From Rotaria macrura (Eukaryota > Rotifera > Eurotatoria > Philodinida > Philodinidae): a stretch of 64,000 nucleotides of DNA. The position numbers and the translations under genes are program-made. Shown piece by piece: positions 12,663 to 24,482 of the stretch (positions are counted from its first letter, which is position 1; each line of letters begins with the position of its first letter). The stretch covers positions 1-64,000 of the forward strand of contig OENT01000348.1 in assembly GCA_900239685.1 (NCBI GenBank), in the 5' to 3' direction. The notes beneath the pieces were generated by a model. It saw only the letters and a program-made list of their open reading frames with translations, was not told where the DNA came from and searched no databases.

Positions 12663-14468
12663 TTAAATGTCGTCAATACTAACCTGCTTTTCCATTTGCA
12701 GTTGTTGCATAGTTTTATTCGCTGCCGTAGGAAAAAATGCATCTCGCGATGTTTTCACAGCTGTTGTTGCTGTTGGTGATATATTGCTGAAGATATCAAA
12801 GTCATTAAACTGACTTGTTACCGTCGCCGGAGCGATTGGTGAAGTAGCATTAGGATTCATTAAATTTTGTTGCGGTTGTGGCGGAGGATGCATGGGTGTG
12901 AATGCCATCGGTGTAGATCCAATTAGTGGCGTTGGTTGATTGAACATCGGATTAGCGTTAAACATATTTGTTGGCATTGTTTGATTGAACATCGGATTAG
13001 CGTTTAACATATTTGTTGGCATTGTTTGATTGAACATCGGATTAGCGTTTGACATATTTGTTGGCATTGTTTGATTGAACATCGGATTAGCGTTTGGAAT
13101 ATTTGTCGGCATCGGTTGGGGATAGCCACCGTATGGATTGATTATTGGCTGAGTCTGTGCTGGTATAGGATTGGAAAATACACCGTTTAGTTGATTATTA
13201 GAGTCAGCAGAAGTTGGAGATTGAGGATTTGTTGATGTTGAAAGATTTTCGAACATCTCTGCCAAAGGCTAAAAATTAAACCAAAAATACCTATGAATCA
13301 GAAAATTATAGATATGCAGATTCATTCTTTTTCATTGACTATTCTCAACACAGAATATGATAAGATAATAAGAATGTTGAAAAAAAACAGAAGACATCCT
13401 GAGTACTAATTTGATTTCAAAAATCTTACATTGAGCGTCTTGGGTGGTGTTGGTTGTGTAAACGTGAATGGTTGCTCGTTTAGACCAAAAATATCATAAG
13501 GTTTTTGTTCCGTTATCGTTTGGTTGTTATCCGTTGAAGCTGAATTATCGTTCCAAATGTTATCATCGATAAGTGATGTCTATTGAAAGAGAAATTTCCC
13601 TAAATAACAAGATGATATAATATTGTAGTTACTGTTGTGGGCACAGTAGCTGGCGCTGACATCAGTATCACTGGCGGTGATGATGGTGGTAGTTGTATTG
13701 GGGGTGGTAGTTGTGTTGGTGGTTGTTGTAGTGGAGAAACTGGAACATATTGTGGTGGTACCTAAAGATGATTCATTTACATAAGTAAATAATATGAAAA
13801 TTCTTCTAGTTGAGTCATACTTGTACTGGAGGGATTTGTGCCTGAGTTGTCACTGTTGGTGATGGTGTTGGTGTTACAGCGTTTTGAGTAACTTCTTTGA
13901 GTTTTGCATCACTTGTATATTTTTCGAAAGCCAATTCAAATAATTCTTTAAGCGCCAGTACAGTTACAGCAGCCGCTCGTTCCGTTTTAACAGCCCAGAA
14001 CTGATGGCGATCATCAGTTGTATTATATATATATCCAAATGCACGATTGTCACGTGGATCAACAACAACAAATGATATATGTTCAATGTCATGAGAAGCT
14101 ATTTGTGCCTAAAACAAAAAAGACAAAAACAATCTCGTGTCATCAATTTCTAACAAAAGAAAAGTTCTTTCGTATTCTAATACTTTAGTGGTATCATCGA
14201 TTATTTTAACAGCACCCATAGTTAAATTTATTTGAATTTTTTGCTTGTGTTCACCACGAGCGCGTACAACTGCTTTCAATTTAAACATTGAATCGAGACA
14301 AATTTTTTCATCGCGATCAACAGATATATCTTCCATGCCAATAAGTTTAGCTTTAAATGGAAGTCCATCACCTTCAAATTTCTTTATATTCGAACCGTTT
14401 GCTGCACTAGCTGCAAGTCTTTTTGCTTCATCTTCTTTTGTAGATGGTGTTGATGGAGTTTCTGACAT
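12663..14468 (-). CDS. Disabled-like PTB-domain endocytic adaptor
   Basis: 485-aa protein of the Disabled (Dab1/Dab2) family, adaptors that link NPxY-bearing receptors to clathrin/AP-2 at the plasma membrane. Exons on the minus strand are 14468-14184, 14108-13821, 13761-13633, 13579-13430 and 13268-12663. The PTB domain covers about residues 30-160. It is recognised from FEGDGLPFKAKLIGMEDI, the KQKIQINLTMGAVKIID strand, and ISFVVVDPRDNRAFGYIY followed by HQFWAVKT, colinear with vertebrate Dab PTB domains. The exon 1/2 join uses a GTATTA donor, and with it the domain length matches vertebrate Dab exactly. After residue 190 the protein is disordered and rich in Pro, Thr, Asn and Gln. It has a proline stretch (exon 3), a YDIFGL segment, and four copies of a 15-residue NPMFNQ-containing repeat. 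A clathrin box is not obvious. An acceptor-like AG at 14493-14492 lies 24 bp upstream of the ATG. Confidence 0.9.
12941..13120 (-). repeat. 45-bp tandem repeat, four copies, in Dab-like exon 5
   Basis: Units begin at 12941, 12986, 13031 and 13076 and are nearly identical in DNA. On the coding strand each encodes 15 residues around NANPMFNQTMPTNM. The period is a multiple of three, so copy-number change keeps the frame. The last-encoded unit is the best conserved to its neighbour; the first-encoded one (highest coordinates) has the most base changes. Confidence 0.93.
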
Positions 14469-17082
14469 CTTCGTATAACTTGTAATACTTGCTAAATGAA
14501 TAAAAACAAGAAAAAGAGAAAAATGAAACACAGGTCAAGTTACGTGAATATGATAAGAATCTTTTTTTTTTGTATTTTGATAACTGTTTGCTAGTCTGTT
14601 GGAGATATTTGAAACGAAGTAAAGATAAAAGTATAAATTGAAGGTACTGACTAGTGGGTGTAATAAAAACGAACTAACGAACAGATAAGTGTAGAGAAGA
14701 TGTTCTCTTGATAAATAGATGAAAAAAGCAAAGCGAAAATTGAGTACTACATATATATATATATATAAGCACAAATCTTCAGAAATCTTTCATTTTTAAA
14801 CAATGATTTCAATAGTAAAGCAGAGTAGCACAGCGAATTCATCTAGCAAGAATGTCGTCAAGAAAAACTTCTGTTATTCGAACATTCATTTTTACTTTGT
14901 ATTTTAGAAATAGACTCTTCATATAGCAACGACTACAGTCGAGAGAAATATTATTATTTTTTAATGTTCTGGAATATCAGTATCGATGTTTTATAAATGA
15001 ATCTTTACATAAAACATACACGTAGACTGCGTTCTCGATGATCATATTGTACACTTATTATCCCTCTCCCCTTCCCCCGCCCCACACATACTGATTGTTG
15101 AGTTAATTTTCATGTACAATAATCTGAAACAAGGTCTACCTTGAGAAGACAAGCAAAAGGCACGAGAAACTTTACAATGCTTTTTCTAGAGAGAAAGCAG
15201 TTTAAAATTCCGATTTCCATTTTTTCTAAAACTTTCGGAAGAAACAATGAGACTTATGTCGTTTCTATTTTCGCTTAAGACCTAATTGTAACTGCAAAAG
15301 TAGTAAGAAAATTTCTTTTGTATAATGGTTATCATAATTTCTTAAGATTCTTTGATGAATTACGCCAACGTAGTATGTCTTCATTTCAAGAAATTCAAAC
15401 AACTTTCGATGCATTGATACTGCTGATGTGAATCAGATAAGCTTATCAATTTGTTATAATGGACAGTGTTTTTCTTTTGAATATACCATGAGTCTTCGCT
15501 ATGTTTTTGCCGTCGTCATTGTTTAAGCTAATACTGAGATTTGCTATGTTTTTTTCAGTAACTGTGTTTAAGTGTAGTAGACATTTTACATCTATCTGAA
15601 ATTGAACTAAATCATGTGGTCTCTCAAATGGATGCATTTTTGTAGATGTCAAGTTGGATTGTTTTGATTACAACTCGTCAGTTGTTGTTTTATTTCAAAC
15701 GAGTGTGCTATTATTATTCGAATTTAATTATATATAATAGTATAATATATAAAAACTTGAATATAACGTTTTTTTGAACTCTCCTGGGTACTTTATATTG
15801 TTGAAAAACGTCTAGTAGTAATCGGTCACTAAACATTGCTTTCTTTTTTAATTAACCTAGTCTGCGACCAATTGCTTTTTATCACACTCATTGTGCGAAT
15901 GCAATATGTCAGGTAATATCTCGCAAGGAAATGAACCATAGGAGGTAGACAGTCGTTTGAATATCATCTACTTAACTATATCCATCTATTGTTTTAGATA
16001 CTTATTCATAATACTTTGCTGATTTTCCATTAAGTTAGTTGCAAATCTAAACATAAAAGCATGAAATTCACTTTACCAAGAGAATTTAAAACAAACGTAC
16101 TTTACAGCTCAGGAATAGTAATGATCGTTGAAATAGTAAGATATAAGAGTAGGATCTAGTTGATTTTTTTCTCATTAGTTAACCTTAAGAATCTCAATAT
16201 ATATGTTTTTGTACAAACTCTTTATCAAACTTGTCAAAATAGAAAAGAATTTCTTCAATGATCGCGGCCACACACAATTGCAAATAAAAATATCGAGTAG
16301 CAATGTTCACATCAGAATAAAGATTTTACCGAAACTTGACTGTCTTATCAATGTCAACGTTTGCAAATAAAATTTTCCAATAGCAGTTGTTTCACTATTG
16401 GAAACTTTCTAGTTGAATAGATATTTTTTTCTTTGTTACTAAACATTGCATATCAACTTGATTTTCTTGAAAAAATACGATTTTCTTGAGATAATATCTT
16501 TCACCTTGTGACTTCCGCCGCTTTACACAACGTGAATCTTATGATTCACAATTATATCTGACTCAACATAGATGGTAAATAATATGATTTTAATGATATT
16601 ATCTGTATTCTGACGTGTTGAAGAAACACTCTATCTTCCGAATAGAGTTTCAAGTAGCATATACCCATGTTAGGTACATATTATTTGAAAAGAAAAAGAT
16701 AATTTTTTCTGGCTAATAAAAAGAAATAGTTCATATTTATTCTACACACTGAATCTTATTTTTGTAGAATAGATATAAAGTACAGCCTAATCTATGCATA
16801 ATTGTAAAGAAAGAAGCACATTTATGAAAGATAGTTAATTAAACTGCTTTTATAACTAGAAATTTAAAGATTTAATGATCAAGCATTGGTATCAAAGTAA
16901 TATTAATTATTATTTCTGTTTTTTTTTCTTTTTATTTATCATGCATATAAAATTTTATTAAAATGCCCAATTCGATTAATTTTTCGACGAATTTCCATTT
17001 ATTAACTGTGAACTACTTCAATAGGAACTAAAATACGCTCTCTCGAGTGAGTTTTATTTGTTTATAACGTTCGGTATTAGAC

Positions 17083-17302
17083 CAGTGGCATAGTCAGGGG
17101 ACTGAGACCTCTGCTGCCTATGGACATATGAGTCCGCCTCCTTGTGAGACTTCAGAAAAATGTCCTTTTTCTAATTGCCGTTGTTTATATGACCTATTAA
17201 TATTGAAAATTATTTTTCCCGGGGGCCGGGGGTGGGGTTAGTTATCTTCCACCCCCCCCCCCCCCCCCCCCCCCGTAGTCAACAATCTTGCCCCCACTAC
17301 TG
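17083..17302. mobile_element. hAT-like non-autonomous element (MITE), 220 bp
   Basis: The left end reads CAGTGGCATAGTCAGGGG and the right end, read inward on the other strand, CAGTAGTGGGGGC. These are imperfect terminal inverted repeats starting CAGTGG/CAGTAG, the usual hAT style. It is flanked by an 8-bp target-site duplication with one mismatch, TATTAGAC at 17075-17082 and TATTGGAC at 17303-17310. The interior is GC-rich for this window, with a G-rich block and a 23-base C run at 17252-17274, and it encodes nothing. Eight-base duplications fit hAT transposases acting in trans. The mismatch and end divergence suggest an old insertion. Confidence 0.65.
17252..17274. repeat. Poly-C tract, 23 bases
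   Basis: An uninterrupted run of 23 C in the hAT-like MITE, preceded by a G-rich stretch at about 17220-17238 that could pair with it. Run length is likely to vary between individuals and between sequence reads. Confidence 0.9.
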
Positions 17303-19818
17303 TATTGGACATTAGAATAGAGAAAAGCAACAACAAACTGCTGCAATTTATGGAAGCAACGCTTGAAAAGTCATTCGATCGTACAATGGAATTGAGCGTT
17401 AGTCAGATATTAGTTTAACTATTCAAAGTAGTAGAGTGTCACTTATTCATTCCGAATGTCATTGAATAAGTAACGAATGTATTTTCTTTACATGTATCAT
17501 CATATATTATTTGGAAAATTTTCCACTTCCATTGCTTCATATCAAAAAATTATATCAGCTACTCTGCTCTCAAGTCATGATTTCTTATCTTTTCTGTACT
17601 AAAATGAAAAATTTATATTTAGGTGAGGTAAAGCAATTCAAGTAAAGACACGGGGTTTTAATTATCCCTAAAATAAAATTACTTTCAAATGTTCTCTACG
17701 ACTCATAAGACTGTGAATCAATTCAAGTATGCATGAGCTTAGAAATAAGTCTAATATCTTCATGTTACAATAATATAAACTCTTGTGGTGTAAATTAAAG
17801 AATGTATAAATTACATTATTTCAGTTTTCTTTCATGTTTCAATAGTTATAAATAGAAGGAGTGAGCGAATTTCAATTATGATGGAAAAATGGAAATGACA
17901 TGTCTTTGAATCCTATAGAACCTACATCAACCAGCTCAAGTTTTTGTTAGTAACATAAGTTCATTTACTCCTATCACGTAGACTAATTCGAATTCGAACG
18001 GTACAATTCGTGCATGTTGTCCGGGTTTGATTTCAAATTACACAATGATAGCTTTTTGTTGCACACTGAGAATCTGAACTATGGCCTACGAATTCAAGCA
18101 AATTTTTTCTTGTATTGAGGTTTCGTGTGACAAAAAATTTGATAATCAATGTGTCTATGAAAATAGTTACGTTTAATGTTTTTGACTTTCCATTTCGAAT
18201 CTTGCTGTTTGATGTATACTATTATGATTTCCTGATCATTTCAATTCGATTATAGCTATGAACAGAATCTGTTGTGGAAAACGTTTTAAATATATGTTTA
18301 TGGCTGAAATGGAAAATATTAAATATGGTTAAAAATTATTTGCCTAGATTTTCCTTATAGAAATATGTCGCTCATTATTTATGTAAAACACCGTAAGCAA
18401 GGACGAAATCTATTTTAATATCTTTTATCTAAAACGGTGATAATAAATTTCTAAAACACCTTTTTACCTAGAATGTATAATAAAAATGGTAATCAAAACT
18501 ATATTTCATATCTATGGTAATTTTCGTTTTCTTTTTATTTCTTTTGACTTCTTATTCGCTCATTCGTGTGCTATCATGACAATCCTTAGCAACAACAGTC
18601 ACATTTACAACATTCATCTCAAATTGTTAACAGTCAACATGAACAGGTACTTGTCGAGACCAGATCTCAAAGTTATGGAAAGAATTCATCTAAGTACGGG
18701 CATATTCAGTAGGCTTCAAGTATATTTAGTTAATTTGATACGTAACGATAATAATAGCCTGGAATGAGCAAAGGTGAAAAAATCTCCAAATTCAAAAGTG
18801 TCGGTTTAGAAGTATCACTATTTGTAGAAAACTAATTTTCTCATACGTTCTGTTTGATATGGAAATATTGCCGAAATGACAGCCTAAATGTTTAGCATAC
18901 AATTTATGTTTTAAATTTCCTAAGTTGAATAGCTCTACGTTTAGTATTAAACAAATTTTGAGCTGGACATAATTCGTATGCACTCTATGTCATGCTTCAT
19001 TATCATAATTAAGTTTCTTAATCAACAGACAACTTCATCTGCCGACAATTGACTGTTAATTTAGATTTCAAATTTTTTTAAATAAACTTCTTCATGAAGA
19101 AATTTACAATCATAGACCTATACTGTTTTCTTTTGATTACTATTAATTTAATTATTCTTCAATTTAAAATAGTCTTTCATCATACGACACATAGAGTCGA
19201 ATTCATATAGTGACAAAAAAATGAACTGAAACTATGATTATATTATGTACTACTAACAACATATTAAAAATATAGTTCGCTACATGATTGAATTGTTTTA
19301 AAACGGGAGTATAATTTTGCCTATGCATCATCTAAATAATATGGAATCATTTCTATTTATCGTTGAATGAAACGAACATTTATATTTTTCGTCAGTATTC
19401 ATAGTTTATTTTCCATTTCCTACATTGTATGAGTCGATCTTTTTCTCAACTATGATCGAATGAATATTATCAAGAACAAAATTTTCACTTCGATAATCAC
19501 AACAGAGTCTAATTTCATCCTATTGGATTGTTGTCTGTGATTCCAAAAATTAATTTTTAAGTAAAATATATCAATGAAATATTGCTACTTACACATAGAA
19601 CTTGATGAAAAACGCATCTTCACTTTTATCCAAATAAACTATCGTATTGATCATGCACAAAGAGATCATCTATTGATTAGATAAGATTTACCAGTTTCAC
19701 ATTTCAAATTTTTTTTTATTTGATTTTCAATCAACCACGCATATTTATAATACATATATATATATATATATTTATTTATTTACACAGATACATACGAACC
19801 CTAAAAGAAAATAAGCTA

Positions 19819-21012
19819 TTATGTTCCTAAATAAAGTGCTTTTGTTTGCTTGCACTTATATCCAAAGGTAACACCACTTGTTGTCAGAGTTGTACATGGT
19901 GAATGTCGATCCATTAATTGAAAATGTTCAAATGTTGATGAATTATTTTGATTATTGGAATCTTCACGTTCATATATATTACGATGTCGAAAGCAATGAA
20001 GAGTATTTCTTTTAAACTTCATAAATAAACGTTTTAATTCACGGCGAAATTTCGAATCAAGTGCAATATAGATATAAAAATTGATTGCAAATGATATTTG
20101 ATAAATTAAATGAAAATAATGTTCTAATTGTCGCATTATTTTTCCGTTATATTTTTCTTTTCGATTTAATAGACGCCATGTATGTATACATGCGTATGGT
20201 GCACAAATAACTAAATATGTTGTTGATACTGTTAATAATAATTTTGTCATTTTACGTGATGCATTACGACGTGTTATTTCACGTATTTTATTTAATTGTG
20301 AATGATTTTGAAATAGAAATTCATGTTCAGTATGTTTCATACGTCTTAAAGATATTAATATAATTGTATTCATAACTATAATTACAATATATGGTATGAG
20401 AAAAACAATAATACAATCAACTATATCCATTAGTTCATTGATCCAACGTAAACGTGCTAATGAATAACAATGTCCATCAACAATACCAATAAGAAACGGT
20501 AAATATGAATAGAGTAAACAAGCAATTAATATTATTAGTAATGCCAAACATCGAGATCTATACCATGAAAGTACATGAGACACACTAAACGGTTTTACAA
20601 CAGCAAATAAACGTTGAGCAGTAAATGCTACTGTATAGTAAGCACTTATAAAATTGCACACATATGTTAAATATAATGTTGTTTCACAAATAATAGGCCG
20701 ATGAAGAATATTTTTATAGTTCGATAACCATAAGCAGAATAAGATTAATAAATATATTGTATCCGATATAGCCATATAGAATAGAAATGGATAAACTGAC
20801 ATATTGGAACCAATAGATGTGATTGTTGTACGTAGAGCTCGTTGTCCAAAAACAACAATAACAAAACCATTTCCAATACAACCGGTTATAACTAATATTA
20901 ATAAGTAGATGTGATTGAAGAAAAAATTCAATGGATTAAGATAATCCAAAGAAAAATTTTGATTTAAAGTAGTATTAAAACTAATCGATGTTATATTTTC
21001 TATATGAAGCAT
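19819..21012 (-). CDS. Class A GPCR, neuropeptide-receptor type
   Basis: Intronless 397-aa seven-transmembrane receptor of the rhodopsin class, probably at the plasma membrane with a peptide ligand. The N-terminus has three N-glycosylation sequons (NIT, NTT, NFS) before TM1, and TM1 carries the GN motif (GCIGNGFVIVV). TM2 has AISDTIYLL. Cys in IICETT (top of TM3) and Cys in GHCYSL (second extracellular loop) can form the conserved disulfide. The DRY position reads AQR (TAQRLFAVVKPF), keeping Arg but losing the acidic residue. TM6 has the CAPY form of the CWxP motif and TM7 has NFYIY for NPxxY. The 60-residue tail is basic, then Ser/Thr-rich. Overall it resembles invertebrate FMRFamide-receptor-like orphans. 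The ligand cannot be named. Confidence 0.88.
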   Translation of the reverse strand: MLHIENITSISFNTTLNQNFSLDYLNPLNFFFNHIYLLILVITGCIGNGFVIVVFGQRALRTTITSIGSNMSVYPFLFYMAISDTIYLLILFCLWLSNYKNILHRPIICETTLYLTYVCNFISAYYTVAFTAQRLFAVVKPFSVSHVLSWYRSRCLALLIILIACLLYSYLPFLIGIVDGHCYSLARLRWINELMDIVDCIIVFLIPYIVIIVMNTIILISLRRMKHTEHEFLFQNHSQLNKIREITRRNASRKMTKLLLTVSTTYLVICAPYACIHTWRLLNRKEKYNGKIMRQLEHYFHLIYQISFAINFYIYIALDSKFRRELKRLFMKFKRNTLHCFRHRNIYEREDSNNQNNSSTFEHFQLMDRHSPCTTLTTSGVTFGYKCKQTKALYLGT

Positions 21013-24000
21013 TTTTGAAATCTACAATATGATAGTTGAGTTTTGATACAAGCTCAATAAATTTTCAGTATTTGTATTCCATATATTTTCTGTTTCATAT
21101 ATACGGTAAATATTGTGTCACTAGTAAAAGTAGAATATAGCTTAAAATATTGTTCGCCGAGAATAGAAAACAAAATCTCTTTTCATATCTTTTTTTCTTC
21201 TTCTTTCTATGCTTACGGCATTACTGAAATGTGCAATCCTTAACATGAGAAAATAATGACGCACTTCACTATTCTATTTCATTTACTTTTTTTTCTAACT
21301 GTCTCTTATGCCATATGCAGGATAATGATAATTAAGAATTCAAGAACAAGATTAGCACTAATAGATGATGAATAGCAGGACTATACGATATTCATATGCA
21401 AATAATTAACTAATCTATTCGTTTTCTTAGAATAATTTTAAACTTAGGTATTTGATGACCTGAATAATAAAAGATAACGCAATAAAAATAAATATATCTT
21501 TCTTTCTTTTCTTTTCTTTTTAAACTTTGTAAGTTTCTATTAGTAATTAGCATTAAAATTTAATAGAATAATACAGAAAAGAAAAACTCAATGTAGAAAC
21601 AACATGTTAATAATTATTTAGCTGAAAGATTTTCACATTACTTGAGTCGGATATAGATTCAGTGGTGAATGGTGGAAAGATATTAGCAATTAACAGATAA
21701 GCTGTTCGTACAAAATGTAATTGTATTTGTTGAAACAACACAAAAAATCGATGGTCATGTCGACTTTTGTCAACATCATACATCAGGGGAAAATTCTAAG
21801 ATTGAAGAAGCCAGGATTCTGTTGATATATTTAGTTTTTAAACTCACTTTGTAGAAGCCGTGTCATTGAGTTTAATCAAGAGTTGATTCAATATTCATTC
21901 ATATTGTATTCTTCAGAGACACTTAGCACCCTAGTCCTACGCTATCTAATTTGGATATACTGTTTTTCGATAATAGAGAGGCGGTATAGACGATGTAGGA
22001 AGAGAAAATACAATAACTTTGATTAGATTGACACGACAATCAAACAGCGACAATGAATAAAGGATTTGGGAATTAATTTCACATTGAAATATTATTCAAA
22101 TGATAAAATCAAGAGATAGAAGTTAGATCGCTTTTCAAGTGAAAAAAAATATGATTGTTAAGTTTTAAAGAATAGAATAATAGTTTTTAACATGATTTTT
22201 CTTAATTATCATATTCAAATATATAGAAAAACATTTATCAGACATTTTCTAAAATTAGAAATAAAAAAGACGATCGATAGAAAACAGTTCGAACAACACT
22301 TGAGTGACATAACAAAGTCCAGAAGGATTAAGTTGTCAACAAACGAATAAAATTTGTTTTCTTACTTTCTACACTAGACAGATATTTATCGACATCAACT
22401 ATTTAAATTCTGCATATTATCAAAAATAAAGAAAAGAGAATTTAATCATTTAAAATAAATAAATGATACGCATCTTATTATGATTACGGTTTTTCCGATT
22501 TGAAAGTGGTCAGTAGCATATAGATAAAGAGAATATGTGACTTGCCAATTCTATTACACTATTTAAATAACGGATATTTATAAGGAACAACTATGAATAT
22601 TGAATATAAATCCTTTCATCTTAATAGATGTAAAAACGCTGAAGAAAAAGGAATTTTTCTATTCATTGAATGCACTACTATCTTGAAAAAAGAAACATGC
22701 AAAATAAGAGAAGATAAATACATACTCAGATTCATTTACTCGTTCATTTGTTTTCAGGACTTCATTGATTTACTCTTCGTACAAACTTACTAAATTTATC
22801 CGCCATCTCATATGATATAAAACGAATTCTTCGTTTCATATTAATTCAATAGACACTTTCTCGAACTGTTTTTCTGCTAAAGACCATATAAAATATCTAA
22901 TAATCTAAATAATTGATCAAATTATAGTGGTCATGAACACGAATGGACCTCTTCTCATATTACAAATTACTTTTATCAGACATAATGTATCTGAAAATGG
23001 TGTCTATAGAGCAAAAGATTTATTGTTTTTTAGATTCAACATGAGTCAAGGTTTTTTCAATTTTACCAACAGTATACTAGCCTAATGCTGTACTAGCAAA
23101 TACATTCAAATTTACTAATAACTATTTCGATGTCATATAAATAAGTGAACTATTTCGAACTCAGAAAGAACTACTCTAAGGATTTATTTCATATTCTCAA
23201 CTGTAAAAAATGACTTGTATCGCATTTCTACGATCTTACTTCATAATTATCAACTATTAACACGAACCAGCTTTTGCGTATTCTATTCTCAACGGAATAA
23301 ATTACTTGTAATTACTTTTTTCATGACATTTATTTCTATTACTTCTTCACTAGAGCCATCTTTGAGTCTCTGGATTTTCTGAAAATGTCGACTCAATAAC
23401 TATCCAAAAGAAATATCCGATGCTTATAATATGAATGAAATTCTATGTTCGAATAAATATGTCTCATTGTACTCCATTAGAGAAGGAAATTTAATCTTTA
23501 ATGGAATAATTCCAGGCATATACGTATGTTCCTTTTACTTTTTTTAATCATATACTTATTTGTCCAAAGGGAATAGTACTATCTAACAGGGTAATAGATA
23601 AAAAAACAAATATTTTGAGTAGAAAATGATTTATGAATACTCTCATTTTTAGGATTATACATTAAATAGGGTAACAAATTCGGACGATTTTTTTGTTACA
23701 AAAGTTCAAATATTTATATGTAATCTAAAGTTTCTTTTCTTGATGTCATGAACAATAATTGTCTTTCTAGTACTATCTATTAGTCAGGTTTCTTCATAAG
23801 AACAAATCATAAGATCATGCAGTATCTATGGAAATAACTACTATGAAATAATCTTAAACGATTAAACTAGAAAGAGTTTATGAAAGACATTTCATATTGA
23901 TAAAAATTATTAGACAAGAGTGGTCATGGCTGTTGTTTGAATACTCGAATAGATTAAGAAAGAACTACACACAATAACAAAAGAAAGGATATCGAGTTCT

Positions 24001-24482
24001 TGTGAAGTCAATACAATAATGTCAATTGTGGAAAAATTCGAACATCTTCAATGGATTTCTTTTTTAAGTTATTGTATCATTGGTGAGCTTGATTCAAGAT
24101 GACATTTCATTATCAGTTAATTGTCGACTAATTAATAATGCTTGTTTTTGAAAAGAAATTCAACATAACAGAGAGAGGAGTAGTCTTTTTCAATACTAAT
24201 CGAAAAGATTCATCATTAAAAAGTCAGAAACGATTTGTTTTGATTCATTCGATTCGTCGGCGCGCGTAATCAATGATAAACATGATAGAAGACCATCTAT
24301 ATTTAAAAGATTGCTAAAAACACATCAGTTAAATATATTTATATTAGCATGCACTTTATTTATGTCTAGCAACTGCAATCACAAGAAAAAAACGTTAATT
24401 ATGAAAAAGAAATCACACCGCCACACAGAGCATAGAAAATACTGAATTGTAATTTTGTTTTTCAAAGAAATCTAAATTTTAT
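21013..24482. other. Intergenic region with no recognised gene
   Basis: About 3.5 kb of AT-rich DNA between the start of the GPCR and the end of sulfite oxidase. The longest open frame (22593-22793) is short and resembles nothing known to me. I see no terminal-repeat element, tandem array or RNA gene. Confidence 0.55.

Larger units (their letters stand above)
14469..19818. other. Long gene-free region with a MITE and simple repeats
   Basis: About 5.3 kb. No open frame here looks like a conserved protein or joins to another through splice sites. It contains a short TA repeat at about 14751-14767, the hAT-like MITE at 17083-17302 and a TA repeat at about 19754-19771, just downstream of the GPCR stop. 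The open frames at 15446-15652 and 18486-18767 have no recognisable features. Confidence 0.6.

Noticed and set aside
18486-18767. 93-codon plus-strand frame with a hydrophobic start
   Set aside because: The hydrophobic stretch is explained by T-rich DNA, and nothing downstream resembles a protein family.
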